The translations under genes and the position numbers were made by a program. Positions 32,571 to 42,345 of a stretch of 64,000 nucleotides of DNA are shown piece after piece. Below the pieces are notes generated by a model that searched no databases, was not told the origin of the DNA, and saw only the letters and a program-made list of their open reading frames with translations. Origin of the DNA: Puccinia triticina (Eukaryota; Basidiomycota; Pucciniomycetes; Pucciniales; Pucciniaceae); NCBI RefSeq assembly GCF_026914185.1, contig NC_070560.1, forward strand, positions 6,191,501 through 6,255,500, in the 5' to 3' direction. The stretch's first letter is position 1, and every line of letters starts with the position of its first letter.

Positions 32571-33281
32571 ACACTTCAAGGATAATTAAATTTCCCAAAA
32601 AAAATACTCAAAGTTTGAGGTTGGGAAAATCATTGAAAAAAAATCACTCTGTACTGAAAAAAAATGCAAACTGAGCGTGCTCAGCCAAAAAAATAAAAAT
32701 GTGTCAGACTGAGTAAAAAACAATGGGGCACATTTTTGGGGTGATTTGTTGGACGGGCCTGCACAAGGCCTGCATGGGCCCCTAACAGGCCCGTTGGGCC
32801 CATTGAAAAAGTAGTATTTGTTTGGAATTCCCATGCTCTGCTAAAATGTGAAATGGGTCAAACTGAATAAAAAACATGAGGGTACATTTTTGGGGAGATT
32901 TTTTGGACGGGCCTGAATGAGGCCCACATGGTCCCCACAAAGCCCACTGGGCCCATTGAAAGAGTAGCCTTGGTCAAGAATTCCTATGCTCAGCTAAGAA
33001 ACAAAAATGTGTCAACCTGAGTAAAAAAAACGTGGGGCCACACTTTTGGGGAGGGCTTATTGACAGACCTGCATCAGGCCCGTCAGGGCCCACCTAAAGC
33101 TGGTTCAGCCAACCCAGAAGTAGTCTTGGTTAAGAATGCCCATATGATGTTTCAGAACAGCACCAATTGACCACTAATCAACAGAAGATATTGAAGGGCT
33201 TCTGACATCTGTATGACATTTGTGCACTCACAGAATGTATGTCCAGGCCCTTTCCTTTTCCTTGGAACCCTGTTGGCCCGT

Positions 33282-34080
33282 TGTGGTGGACAACTCGGTG
33301 GAGACCCACGACAGCCGAAAAATTAACTCAGAGGCACAGTCTCATCAAGTCCCGGCGTTTCAGGATCTAGACTCCGCCCAGCTCTCCTTTATTATCTTTT
33401 GTTCTTTTGTTTCCTTTGTTTCTTTTCTTCTTTTGTTCTCTTTTCTCTTTTTTTTGTTTCTCATTTTGCGCGCGTTGGATGGGAGTGCAGGAGGCGGGTT
33501 GGTTTTGGTTTTAGCTTTTGTTTTGTTTGTTGTCTGTTTTCCTTGTTTTGTCGTGTGGTGGGGTTCCCTTCTATTGTTGCGGCTCCTGTTTCTCTTTTTC
33601 CTAGGTTGTAGCGCGCGCGCGGCGGGCACGAGGGCCTGTCGCGCAGCCTGTCGCATAGACTGTCACCAACCCTGAGTCTAAGTTCAGCCGAACTTAGAGG
33701 AGGGGCCGGCATGGTACCTTTTTTCTGATCCAAGGAAAAGTATCATCACGATTCTGGAGTTTATTTTCTGTTTGAGTTTTGAGATCCCGATACTCTGGAG
33801 TTTATCGCTCCTGTCTGAGTTTCTTTTCCCGACGCACTTCGCGCATACTTCCGAAACTGTTCCCGCATCCTTTACCAAGAGATTCTTCCTTCCCTTTTTT
33901 TCTTTTTCCCACAAAACCTCAACACCGCCGAGGGGTATTCCATCCACCTCGTCCTCTCAAAATCCCTACCCACCCGCTATCTTTCTGATTCTAAGACTCA
34001 TTTCCGGATCAACCACGAGGGCAGCTTTTCTGCACCATCCCCTCAGCCGCTGTCTACCGCGCACAGGTAGAAGCGCCATA
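33282..34080 (+). repeat. Gypsy 5' LTR, 799 bp
   Basis: TGTGGTGGACAAC ... GAAGCGCCATA. Differs from the 3' LTR at about three sites. Contains a T-rich tract and a GCGCGCGCGG run. Confidence 0.93.
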
Positions 34081-34082
34081 TT

Positions 34083-34132
34083 TGGTCCCCCGAGCCGGGA
34101 TCGAACCAGCGACCTCAAGATTTACAGTCTCG
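34083..34132 (+). other. Primer site, extended complement of tRNA-Tyr 3' half
   Basis: TGGTCCCCCGAGCCGGGATC starts two bases after the LTR. Its reverse complement reads as a tRNA 3' half: anticodon arm with CTGTAAA (GTA, Tyr), variable loop, T arm (GCTGG TTCGATC CCGGC), acceptor strand TCGGGGG, A, CCA. Complementarity runs about 50 nt, well beyond the usual 18. There is no intron after the anticodon and no matching 5' half, so this is not a tRNA gene. Confidence 0.8.
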
Positions 34133-34247
34133 TCTCAGGATTTCGAGACGGACTAGCGGTCTTCGACTGGATTCTCGGTTTTTTGCTTTTCTTTTTATCT
34201 ATTGTTCATCTTTAGGTTTTCAGCCGTGGGGCACAGGAGAGCTATAA

Positions 34248-34353
34248 GTAAGTCCCCTCCATTGTGCACCTCCAGGGCCTTCTATACACGTCGAAAACAT
34301 CACCCGCCACGCTGTGAGCCGCCCTCTGCCGTTTGTTTGCGTTTTCATCTTAG
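34248..34353 (+). other. Leader intron, cassette A
   Basis: GTAAGT to CATCTTAG, 106 bp, ending 11 bases before the gag ATG. Shares GTGCACCTCCAGGG, CGAAAAC and GCCACGCTGTGAGCC with cassettes B, C and D. Confidence 0.75.
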
Positions 34354-34364
34354 GAGTTGTCACA

Positions 34365-35430
34365 ATGGTCAAGATCAAAGCGCCCAACAAAAGGCTATGC
34401 TTCGATGGAACCAAAGTCGAAAGGTTCATTGAGACGTACGAGATGGTAGCCAGCTTGGATGAGGCGACGGAACTCGACATGGCAAAGCAAATTCGCCTGT
34501 TTCTAGCCAACAATGACCTTTTGGATGTTCTTGAGACCTTGGAAGGATTCACCCCCCCCCGACTGGCCGAAGCTGAAGGCGGCCATGATAGCTTACTGGG
34601 GCCAAGTTGATACTGCCCGGTTCACGACGCGGGATCTCAGCTCTTTGGTGCAGAAATGGTCAGCGAAAGGCGGTGTAGCCTCGGCAGCGGACTACCAGGT
34701 GTTCCGTCAATCTTGGGAGCCCATTCAATCGTATCTATTGTCAAAGGCGCATATTGATTCGATTGAGGAGATCCGCAACTCCTATTATCAATCATTCTCT
34801 TCGATGGTTCAGGATGAAATTAGGAAGAAGCTGATTAGGGAGAAGACCATGGTTACTACACTTGATAACCGGTTCAAACTTCCCGCTTTCAAGGTGCTCA
34901 AGGACGCGGCTGATGAGGTCATGAGAGAGCAAACGGCGCTCACCTTCGAAGAATCCAAATCTGCGCAACCAGTGCCGGCTTCCCCTTTTCAAGACGGCAA
35001 CGCGGTTATGCAGAAGATGGGTGTTGATCGTCGCCCCAAAGACGCAGTCCCTTCTTCGACCGCCGTCCCCAGCATGGACGAGTTGTCCAGACTTTTCGAG
35101 GCTTTTGAGCAGAAGATAGACCAGAAACTCGCCGCGGCTCCTGTAAAGTCGTCTCAGAATCAGGGAGGTCGCCCGCCGATGGTCTGTTTCTATTGTCACC
35201 GTGAAGGCCACGGGACCGCTAGATGTTTCGAGCTGCAGAAGGATAAGGACGACCACCTGGTCGAACAGAAGGGCACAAACTTCTTCCTTCCGAATGGAGC
35301 ATTAATTCCCTGGGACTCGAGTCGACCGATTCGCCATGTAGTGGCTTCCTTCCAACCGGCAAGGACTAATCAAGCAACAGCGGAGCCTCAGCCTGACTTT
35401 AAGGTGGGGTGCGGTTCCCTACAGCCCTGA
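34365..35430 (+). pseudogene. gag: Gypsy Gag (one-base frameshift in a C run)
   Basis: The ATG at 34365 opens KIKAPNKRLCFDGTKVERF. After a nine-C run (34552-34560) the frame must shift by one base to continue as DWPKLKAAMIAYWGQVDTA and the remaining capsid-like region (KWSAKGG, SWEPIQSYLLSKAHIDS). It ends with a zinc knuckle CFYCHREGHGTARC (about 35185-35226). The product would form the particle and bind RNA. The break is in a homopolymer, so an assembly error, a real mutation or slippage are all possible. The frame ends at TGA 35428-35430, but the same frame stays open downstream into the protease ORF. Confidence 0.8.
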
Positions 35431-36477
35431 TATCCGCCCGCTGTTTCTTCGTCGTCTTTCTCTGGAGTGTACGAAGCGGATCCGGCCGGAAGGAAACGTC
35501 ACGAGGACCCGAAGCTCTACAAGGCTCCTTCTGTCCCCAGCAGCGCCGCGAAGAGACCGATTCGGCGCGCCTCCGTCCCAAAGGATAACCAAGAGACTCA
35601 GCCCATGGAGGAGGAGTCGGAGCTCTTCGAGAGAGGACCTGGCACAGGCGTACCTCAGGAGTCATCTGGTCCGCGTCCAGACAGTCCATCTGGGCCTGCG
35701 AAGCCTGCCGGGCCGAGAGTTCGTTTTGAAAGGGATGTAGCCCGAGAGCACCCGAACGCGGTGGACGGGGCTCTCAAGAAGATTTTCGAGTTGCCTGTTC
35801 CCCAGCTTACCGTCTCGGAACTGTTGGCGATCTCGCCGGCGGTGGCGGAAGGCGTGAAGAAATGGGTGTCCCGCAGACGTGTGGAGGTCGGATCCGAAGA
35901 ACTCAAGGTCAATTCTGGGACGTTGGCGGAAGGCGACGAGGTGCGAGAGTTGGCAGGTGATCCTAACCTGTATTCTTGCCCGTTGGGTTATCTGTCTTGT
36001 CTTGTTGGCAACAATGAGACGCCAGCGGCTCCTCTCATCGACTCTGGATCTCAACTCAATCTCATTTCCGACACGATGGCTAATAAGTTCAATCTGAGCC
36101 CAAGGGTAAACTTTCAATCCGCCGTCTATGGAATCAATAACCAGGCGTGCGAGTTGATCGGAGTGGCTGAGGACGTACCTATTCAAGTGGGCAAGACTTT
36201 CGACCGGACATGCCATTTCTGGATTATGCGGAACGACGGCCTTTTGATTCTCGGACGCCCGTTCCTGATGGACGTTGCCGCTACTCTTTCTTTCAATCCC
36301 CAGTCAGGAGAGAAAATCATTATCCCTGATGCAAACGGTCGGAATATCGAAGTGGCTCTGTGCTCGACCGGCTCCGGACGTTGGGAGCGGGACTTTCCAG
36401 GCCACGGCCGCAAGGCCGTGTTGACTCATACGGCACGGCTCCAAGAGGATCCTACTGAAGATCGTCCTTTTTTATGA
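35431..36477 (+). CDS. pr: Gypsy protease region
   Basis: Directly follows the gag TGA in the same reading frame with no further stop until 36475. A Pro/Glu-rich linker (residue 1 to about 190) precedes a retropepsin with LIDSGSQLNLIS (catalytic DSG), VYGINNQACELIG and LLILGRPFLMD. There is no good ATG near the front, so expression probably requires readthrough of the TGA at 35428 (or reversion of a C-to-T mutation). Ends at TGA 36475-36477, directly after the slippery heptamer. Confidence 0.8.
   Translation, partial: YPPAVSSSSFSGVYEADPAGRKRHEDPKLYKAPSVPSSAAKRPIRRASVPKDNQETQPMEEESELFERGPGTGVPQESSGPRPDSPSGPAKPAGPRVRFERDVAREHPNAVDGALKKIFELPVPQLTVSELLAISPAVAEGVKKWVSRRRVEVGSEELKVNSGTLAEGDEVRELAGDPNLYSCPLGYLSCLVGNNETPAAPLIDSGSQLNLISDTMANKFNLSPRVNFQSAVYGINNQACELIGVAEDVPIQVGKTFDRTCHFWIMRNDGLLILGRPFLMDVAATLSFNPQSGEKIIIPDANGRNIEVALCSTGSGRWERDFPGHGRKAVLTHTARLQEDPTEDRPFL
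36468..36474 (+). promoter_or_regulatory. -1 ribosomal frameshift heptamer T-TTT-TTA
   Basis: In the protease frame the codons are CCT TTT TTA TGA. A -1 slip on T-TTT-TTA enters the pol frame at TTT-ATG-AAT just before the stop. This is a canonical X-XXY-YYZ site. The adjacent ATGA overlap offers an alternative, termination-reinitiation. Confidence 0.65.
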
Positions 36478-36752
36478 ATCAAGTTGGTCCGGCAAGCGGC
36501 AGTTTTAATATAGATGCTCGAACTCTTGTCGCTGGATCAACTTATCTCTACGAGTATCACCGGCCCGTGTTTCTTCGCTTTCCTTCGTCCAACTATTCAA
36601 ATGCAAAACCCAAAAAACATTTCAAGATAATCAAAACCGCAAAAAACAAGATATCAATTCAATTTCAATTTGGCTATGGATCTCAAGTGTACAACAGAAG
36701 AGGCGCAGTGGAGGAGGAAACTGGAATTCTGTGGAGGCAACTGGAACTAAAA

Positions 36753-36859
36753 GTAAGTCCTCCCAGTTTATGCACCTCCAGGGTATCTACTACCGTTTTA
36801 AAAACCCTACCGCGTGCCACTCTTGTGAGCCTCCGACCTTTGCCTGTCTCTATTGTCAG
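36753..36859 (+). other. Intron-like cassette B
   Basis: GTAAGTCCTCCC ... CTCTATTGTCAG, 107 bp, with ATGCACCTCCAGGG and GCCACTCTTGTGAGCC. It lies inside the open pol frame; its removal alone would shift the frame. Confidence 0.6.
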
Positions 36860-36884
36860 ATCTCAGCAACTTCCAGCGACAAAT

Positions 36885-37010
36885 CTTCGTCTCCGTAACG
36901 AGAATAAACTTCCCGAGCTCCACAATGAGGGTAAACTCGTGCCACTCCGCAATGAGCCTAAACTAGTGTCACTCCGCAATGAGTATAAACTTCCATTACC
37001 CTGTAGGGAG
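36885..37010 (+). repeat. 33-bp coding repeat (LRNExKL peptide)
   Basis: CTCCGCAATGAGNNTAAACT recurs about four times with decay (36893, 36923, 36947, 36977), giving LRNENKLPE, LHNEGKLVP, LRNEPKLVS and LRNEYKLPL. Confidence 0.75.
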
Positions 37011-37172
37011 TACGAATCGAAAGGCCTCCGTGAAGAGGTTAAACTACCTATTGCAGAGGACATGGCGTATGGCGCGGTGCTCCGCAACAAGCTTAAACTA
37101 TGTTCCCATCAAGTACGCGGCGAAGGGGGAATGGTATTCTTTGGGCCATCGTGGAGGGCATTTGGGGTAAAA

Positions 37173-37284
37173 GTAAGTTCCCACCAATATGCACCTCCGA
37201 GGCGTGATGCTCCCATCTTGTCGAAAACCCTGCCGTGTGCCACATACGTGAGCGAAGAACCCTCTTTCGGATTTTCCCTGGCAG
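37173..37284 (+). other. Intron-like cassette C
   Basis: GTAAGTTCCCACC ... TTTTCCCTGGCAG, 112 bp, with ATGCACCTCCGAGG, TCGAAAACCCTGCC and GCCACATACGTGAGC. The older pol copy at 6764 keeps its 3' half. Confidence 0.6.
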
Positions 37285-37996
37285 ACAAGTCGGCGTTTGA
37301 GGATTGCGCGGAGCATCGGACAAGCCTTTTGTTGGAAAGTGGACTTGGGACCCGGGCGCAGAATGCGCTGTTGGACGCTTGGCGGTCAGGTGACTTTCTC
37401 GCCTTTGCTGCAAAGTATAAGCCGGTCGCCAAGAAGATCAAGCCGGTAAACCAGCCGATGCCTCAAGGATTGAACCCCCCTCTGCGTAGGCCGCCGCTGT
37501 CCCGGGACCCGTACCAAGGACTTTCGCGCAAATTAGCCCGGACTTTTGTGCCCAAGGGGCGCGTCACTGCTGAGCGTTTGGAAGTGGTGAATTTCGGGCC
37601 ACCTGACTGGCTGCTCCCAGACGAGCTGGATCTGATCAAGCACGTGCTGTCCGAGAGGAATATGGCAATTGCCTTCGATGGGAGCGAGCGCGGGCTTCTG
37701 AAGGAGTCGTACGGTCTGCCGTATATCATTCCGGTTGTGGAGCACGAACCTTGGCAAAAGAAGAAGATTCCGATCCCTGCAGCTAAGCTCGATGAATATA
37801 CGCGCCTGATTAGAGATCGCGTCCGAGATGGGCTCTATGAGCAATCTACGTCCTCCTACTCAAGTCCTGTCTTCTGCGTTCTCAAAGGGAATGGAAAGCT
37901 ACGAGTAGTCCACGATCTTCAGCCCCTCAACAAGATCACTATCAGAGACGCGGGAGTTCCACCAGCCACCGAAGAATTTGTCGAATCCTTTTCCGG

Positions 37997-38924
37997 TGAG
38001 GGACTCCTGTCCGTGCTAGGCGGCGGCAGTCGTGTGAGGGGAGATTTGCTGTTTAGGCTGCCCTCGTGGCTGGATGGTCCGTAGGAATGAGCGCTGGAAA
38101 ATGGGGGGGGGGGATCTGGGATAGCTGTGGGTGTGTGGTGGTTTTGAGAGGTTCGCCGGGGGGTTTGGATCCTCGGCGGCGGTTGTTTTGTTGATGAGGG
38201 GATGAGGAGTGATCTTAAAAAAAAGAAAGGGAAGGGAATATGATACTCTCGATGAAAGATGATCGGCGGGCAAAGCCCAAAAGTTGAAACTCTGAAAATA
38301 TGATCTATAAACTCTTGATGGTCCGTATTCTGGGGATCAGAATGCCATGGCCACCCCTCATCCAAGTTCGAGCTGAACTTGGACTCAGGGTGACATGTCA
38401 CATACATTTCATCACATCCTCCGCGCGCTACGCGCGCACACACACACAACAAACAAGAGAAAAAGGGAAAAGAGAACACAAAACAAGGAAATAAGGAGAT
38501 CACAGTGAGATGAGACAGAAAGAAAAGAACCAAAGAAGAAAAAGGGAAAAGAGGAAAGAGAAGGCAGAAACACTCAGGGCAGAACAGACAGAACAAACAG
38601 AACAAACAAAAGGAAGAGGACCAGAAACAACCAGAGAATAAACCCACAGCAGGCGCTGTGTTAGGACCAAGAAACTGAAGAATGAGCTGGGAAACTGAGA
38701 AAGAAAGGGAATGGGAGAAAGTGTTTGGAAAGAGAAGTGGAAAGAGAGAGGAAAGGGGGAGAGTTGGAGGAATGATCAGGGATGGAGTGTATGAATCTTG
38801 AGGATCTTGAAGGGGAGGGGTTCTTGAGTCTTGAGGGGTGAAAAAAAAGAATAGAGTCTTGATCTTGATGTTGCTGGCGGCGGTGATTGCTCCTGACTAG
38901 CTGACCACGAAATGGGTCACCACA
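37997..38924 (-). mobile_element. Solo LTR inside gypsy RT
   Basis: 928 bp flanked by CCGG (37993-37996, 38925-38928). On minus it starts TGTGGTGACCCATTTCGTGG, related to the host LTR start TGTGGTGGACAACTCGGTGG. Internal blocks (CTGCCCTCGTGG, AAGTTCGAGCTGAACTTGG-like) match the host LTR in reverse orientation. A solo LTR of a diverged relative, left after LTR-LTR recombination. Confidence 0.9.
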
Positions 38925-38928
38925 CCGG

Positions 38929-41368
38929 ACGCGCGTGCTACGGACTTGGGGACATCATGGGCGGCTACGATGAGCGCGCTTTGGATCCCATTTCCCGGCC
39001 GCTGACGACCTTCGAGACGCCTCTGGGAAGATTTCAATTAACAAGGCTTCCTCAAGGAGCCACAAACTCCGTCGCCGTGTATCAGGCGCAGATGATGTGG
39101 ATCCTTCAGGACGAAATCCCAGATCACGCTGGCATCTTCATTGACGACGGTGGAATTAAGGGCCCAACATCGGATTACGACAACGAGCGGTTGCCCTGGC
39201 ACTCTGGCATTCGCAGGTTCATCTGGGAATACGCCGAAATCTTGGAGCGCATCCTTTTCCGGATTGAAGAGTCAGGCTTGACAGTCTCAGCTTCCAAGCT
39301 CGCCGCGTGCGTGCCTGCGCTCGAGATCGTCGGCCATGTGGTTTGCAAGGAGGGTCGGAAGATGGCTCCTAGTAAGGTCAACAAAATCGCGTCCTGGCCG
39401 ACTCCAATCAACGCGACGGAGGTGCGCGGGTTCCTGGGTGTTGTGGTTTACGTCCGGATTTTCATTCCGGCTCTTTCTCAGATCTGTCTGCCCCTCCGTC
39501 GACTAACTCGGAAGGATGCGGAGTGGGAATGGACAGACGCGTGCGAGGCGGCGTTTCAGGAGCTCAAGCGTATTGTGGGCCAGGACATTGTCCTGGTGAA
39601 GATTGACTACGGGCCAGAAGCAGGAAAAATCAAGCTTGCGGTCGATTCCAGTTTCCATACGGCTGGTGCAGTCCTTACGCAGGCAGATGCCAACGGACTC
39701 GACCGACCAGCCCTCTACGAATCTCTTCTGTTTTCCGACGTCAAAACTCGATATTCCCACTCAAAACTCGAATTATGTGGGGTTGCGCGCATCCTGAAGA
39801 AACTCCAGACTGCCCTGTGGGGACAACACTTCGAGCTGCAGGTCGACGCCCAGTCCCTGATACAGATGATCAACGCGCCGAGCCTACCAAACGCGCCCAT
39901 GACGCGCTGGGTGGCTTTTATCCAGCTGTTCTCTTTCGACATCGTGCATCGCCCAGGCAAGACTTTCACCATGCCTGATGGTTTGTCCCGGCGCCCTCAA
40001 GGCGGCGACGAATCTGACCCGCCTTCCAATTTCGATGAAGAGGAGCCTCATATTCGACCGGTGCGAATTTTTTCGGCGCGTGCAGAGGAGTATACAGGCT
40101 ACCAAGAAGGCTACTGGCGCGATTTGGAACGGTATCTGGCGACGTTGGAAGGGCCAAAAGGATTGGACGCGAAGGACCTTCGCGCCTTAAAGCGCAAATC
40201 AGTTGAGTTCTTCTTGCAAGAGGGGAGGCTCATGAAACGTGGATCTCCTTTACCACGTATAGTTGTCACTATCCCCGGCAAGCAAGATTCAATTCTCCAA
40301 CAGCTACATGAAGACCTCGGACATCGTGGCGTGGCGGAAACGTATAGGCGTGTGTCAGAGAGATTCTGGTGGCCATCATTGAAGCAGGCAGTCACGCGTT
40401 GGTGTCAGAGTTGCGACGCGTGCCAACGGCGCGATTTACGGCGGCCTCAGGAGTTGAGGTATCCAACTGGCGAATCCACAATTTTTGGACGCGTCTCGAT
40501 GGACGCGGTCCACCTCAAGGCAAGCGGAGCAAAGTACCTCATTGTTGCCCGAGACGACTTCTCCGGCTGGGTTGAGGCCAAAATTCTCAACAATCTCACA
40601 TCTGAGGCGGTGGCGGCTTTCCTACAGGAGAACTGGACCATGCGGTATGGACTTGCCAAATCTTACTCTACGGATGGCGGATCCGAGTTCGGTGGCGCAT
40701 TGGTGGAGATGTTGAGGCAACTTCCCGGCCAGCATCGCGTTTCCACTCCCTACTACCCTGAAGGGCAGGGTATGGTGGAGTGTGGGCACGGTCCTTTGAA
40801 AGCAGCCTTGGTCAAGTTGGCTGGCAAAAGCGGCAAGAACTGCCGAAAATTCCTCCCTTTAGTTCTGTTCGCGGACCGGATCTCAACAAAGCGAACCACG
40901 GGGTATTCTCCCTATGAGCTAGTGTTCGGGCAGCGCGCGGCTTTGCCTCTGGATCTAGAAATAGAGTTTTATTTAGGCGTCGACTGGGACTCGGTGAAGT
41001 CGACGACGGATCTGATAGCGGCCCGATCTATCCAGCTGGAGCGAAGCAAAGAAACTCGTGGAGTGGCGTATCGGAAAATGATGGAATCTCGCGGCAATGC
41101 GATCCGTTACTGGGAAGAGGAGCACGCGGGTCGGATGCGCGACCCCCTCGAGCCAGGCGACATGGTTTTGGCGTATAACCGGTCTCTCGAGACGCAGTGG
41201 GGCCAACTTTTCGCGCACAAATGGAATGGGCCCTACCGCGTGGTGAAGCAAGTCGAAGGCGGATCCTACGTCTTGGCTGAATTGGATGGCACCGAGCTCA
41301 AGCGGCGCTTTGCAGCGGATCAAGTCAAGAAATATCGGTCTCGCGGAGGCTTGAGAGAACAGAAGTAA
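38929..41368 (+). pseudogene. pol: Gypsy Pol, RT catalytic core, RNase H, integrase
   Basis: Continues the RT at RACYGLGDIMGGYDERAL, then LPQGATNSVAVYQ and the catalytic FIDDGG (about 39135-39155), RNase H (KLAVDSSFHTAGAVL, YSHSKLELCGV, HRPGKTFTMPDGLSRRP). Next comes the integrase zinc domain (LHEDLGHRGVAETYRRV ... CDACQRR), core with VSMDAVH, STDGGSEF and QGMVECGHG, then the HKWNGPYRVV module. No stops in 2.4 kb. The stop TAA (41366-41368) overlaps the donor of cassette D (AAGTAAGT). Confidence 0.93.
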
Positions 41369-41494
41369 GTCCTCCCATAAGTGTGCACCTCGGGTATCTC
41401 TACCGCCTGTTGTCAAAGCATCACAATTTGCCACACATGTGAGCCCCAAGGACCTTCTTTTGTTTTTTTCCTTCCCTTTCTTTTCACTTCTTAG
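41365..41494 (+). other. Intron-like cassette D at the pol stop
   Basis: GTAAGTCCTCCC ... CACTTCTTAG, 130 bp, with GTGCACCTCGGG, TATCTCTACCG and GCCACACATGTGAGCC. Splicing would remove the pol stop and extend the frame towards the 3' LTR. Confidence 0.6.
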
Positions 41495-41546
41495 GTGGAC
41501 GCGGCGCCAGGAGCAGACTAGGGACAGTCTGCAAATGGTGGGTGGA

Positions 41547-42345
41547 TGTGGTGGACAACTCGGTGGAGACCCACGACAGCCAAAAAATTAACTCAGAGGC
41601 ACAGTCTCATCAAGTCCCGGCGTTTCAGGATCTAGACTCCGTCCGGCTCTCCTTTATTATCTTTTGTTCTTTTGTTTCCTTTGTTTCTTTTCTTCTTTTG
41701 TTCTCTTTTCTCTTTTTTTTGTTTCTCATTTTGCGCGCGTTGGATGGGAGTGCAGGAGGCGGGTTGGTTTTGGTTTTAGCTTTTGTTTTGTTTGTTGTCT
41801 GTTTTCCTTGTTTTGTCGTGTGGTGGGGTTCCCTTCTATTGTTGCGGCTCCTGTTTCTCTTTTTCCTAGGTTGTAGCGCGCGCGCGGCGGGCACGAGGGC
41901 CTGTCGCGCAGCCTGTCGCATAGACTGTCACCAACCCTGAGTCTAAGTTCAGCCGAACTTAGAGGAGGGGCCGGCATGGTACCTTTTTTCTGATCCAAGG
42001 AAAAGTATCATCACGATTCTGGAGTTTATTTTCTGTTTGAGTTTTGAGATCCCGATACTCTGGAGTTTATCGCTCCTGTCTGAGTTTCTTTTCCCGACGC
42101 ACTTCGCGCATACTTCCGAAACTGTTCCCGCATCCTTTACCAAGAGATTCTTCCTTCCCTTTTTTTCTTTTTCCCACAAAACCTCAACACCGCCGAGGGG
42201 TATTCCATCCACCTCGTCCTCTCAAAATCCCTACCCACCCGCTATCTTTCTGATTCTAAGACTCATTTCCGGATCAACCACGAGGGCAGCTTTTCTGCAC
42301 CATCCCCTCAGCCGCTGTCTACCGCGCACAGGTAGAAGCGCCATA
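41547..42345 (+). repeat. Gypsy 3' LTR, 799 bp
   Basis: Same ends and length as 33282-34080. The preceding purine-rich AAATGGTGGGTGGA is the likely polypurine tract. Confidence 0.93.

Larger units (their letters stand above)
36474..37996 (+). pseudogene. pol: Gypsy Pol, N-terminal part up to the solo LTR
   Basis: In the -1 frame relative to protease. It begins with about 90 unassigned residues, then cassette B, then a tandem peptide repeat of LRNExKL (about 36890-37000), cassette C, then a linker and RT N-terminus (AFEDCAEHRTS, LNPPLRRPPLSRDPY, KESYGLPYIIPVVEHEPW, SSPVFCVLKGNGKLRVVHDL). The reading frame is interrupted exactly after GAATCCTTTTCCGG by the solo LTR. Joined to 38929 the frame is continuous. 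Confidence 0.88.
33282..42345 (+). mobile_element. Ty3/gypsy retrotransposon, nearly complete
   Basis: 799-bp LTRs (three mismatches noted) flanked by CCGT (33278-33281, 42346-42349). Order: LTR, tRNA-Tyr primer site, 5' leader intron, gag, protease, RT (interrupted by a solo LTR), RNase H, integrase, LTR. Coding lesions are few: a C-run frameshift and an in-frame TGA in gag/pr, plus the solo LTR in RT. There is no chromodomain; pol ends after a GPY/F-like module (HKWNGPYRVV). Confidence 0.93.

Noticed and set aside
33220..33675. Hydrophobic frame repeated at 41542-41940 (and mirror frames on minus)
   Set aside because: It lies in both LTRs and comes from a T-rich U3/R tract. The two copies are alike because the LTRs are.
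34083..34170. tRNA-Tyr gene on the minus strand
   Set aside because: Only the 3' half is present; no CCCCCGA-type 5' acceptor strand or D arm, and it starts two bases after an LTR with CCA encoded. It is a primer binding site.
36753..37284. Splicing of cassettes B and C to make a shorter Pol
   Set aside because: Using the visible borders, removal of B brings a stop at CCG-TAA near 36896 and removal of C alone shifts RT out of frame. The unspliced frame is the open one for full-length Pol.
37997..38928. Large intron in gypsy RT starting at GTGAGG
   Set aside because: Exact CCGG duplications and LTR homology in reverse orientation show a solo LTR insertion instead; no AG acceptor abuts the resuming frame.
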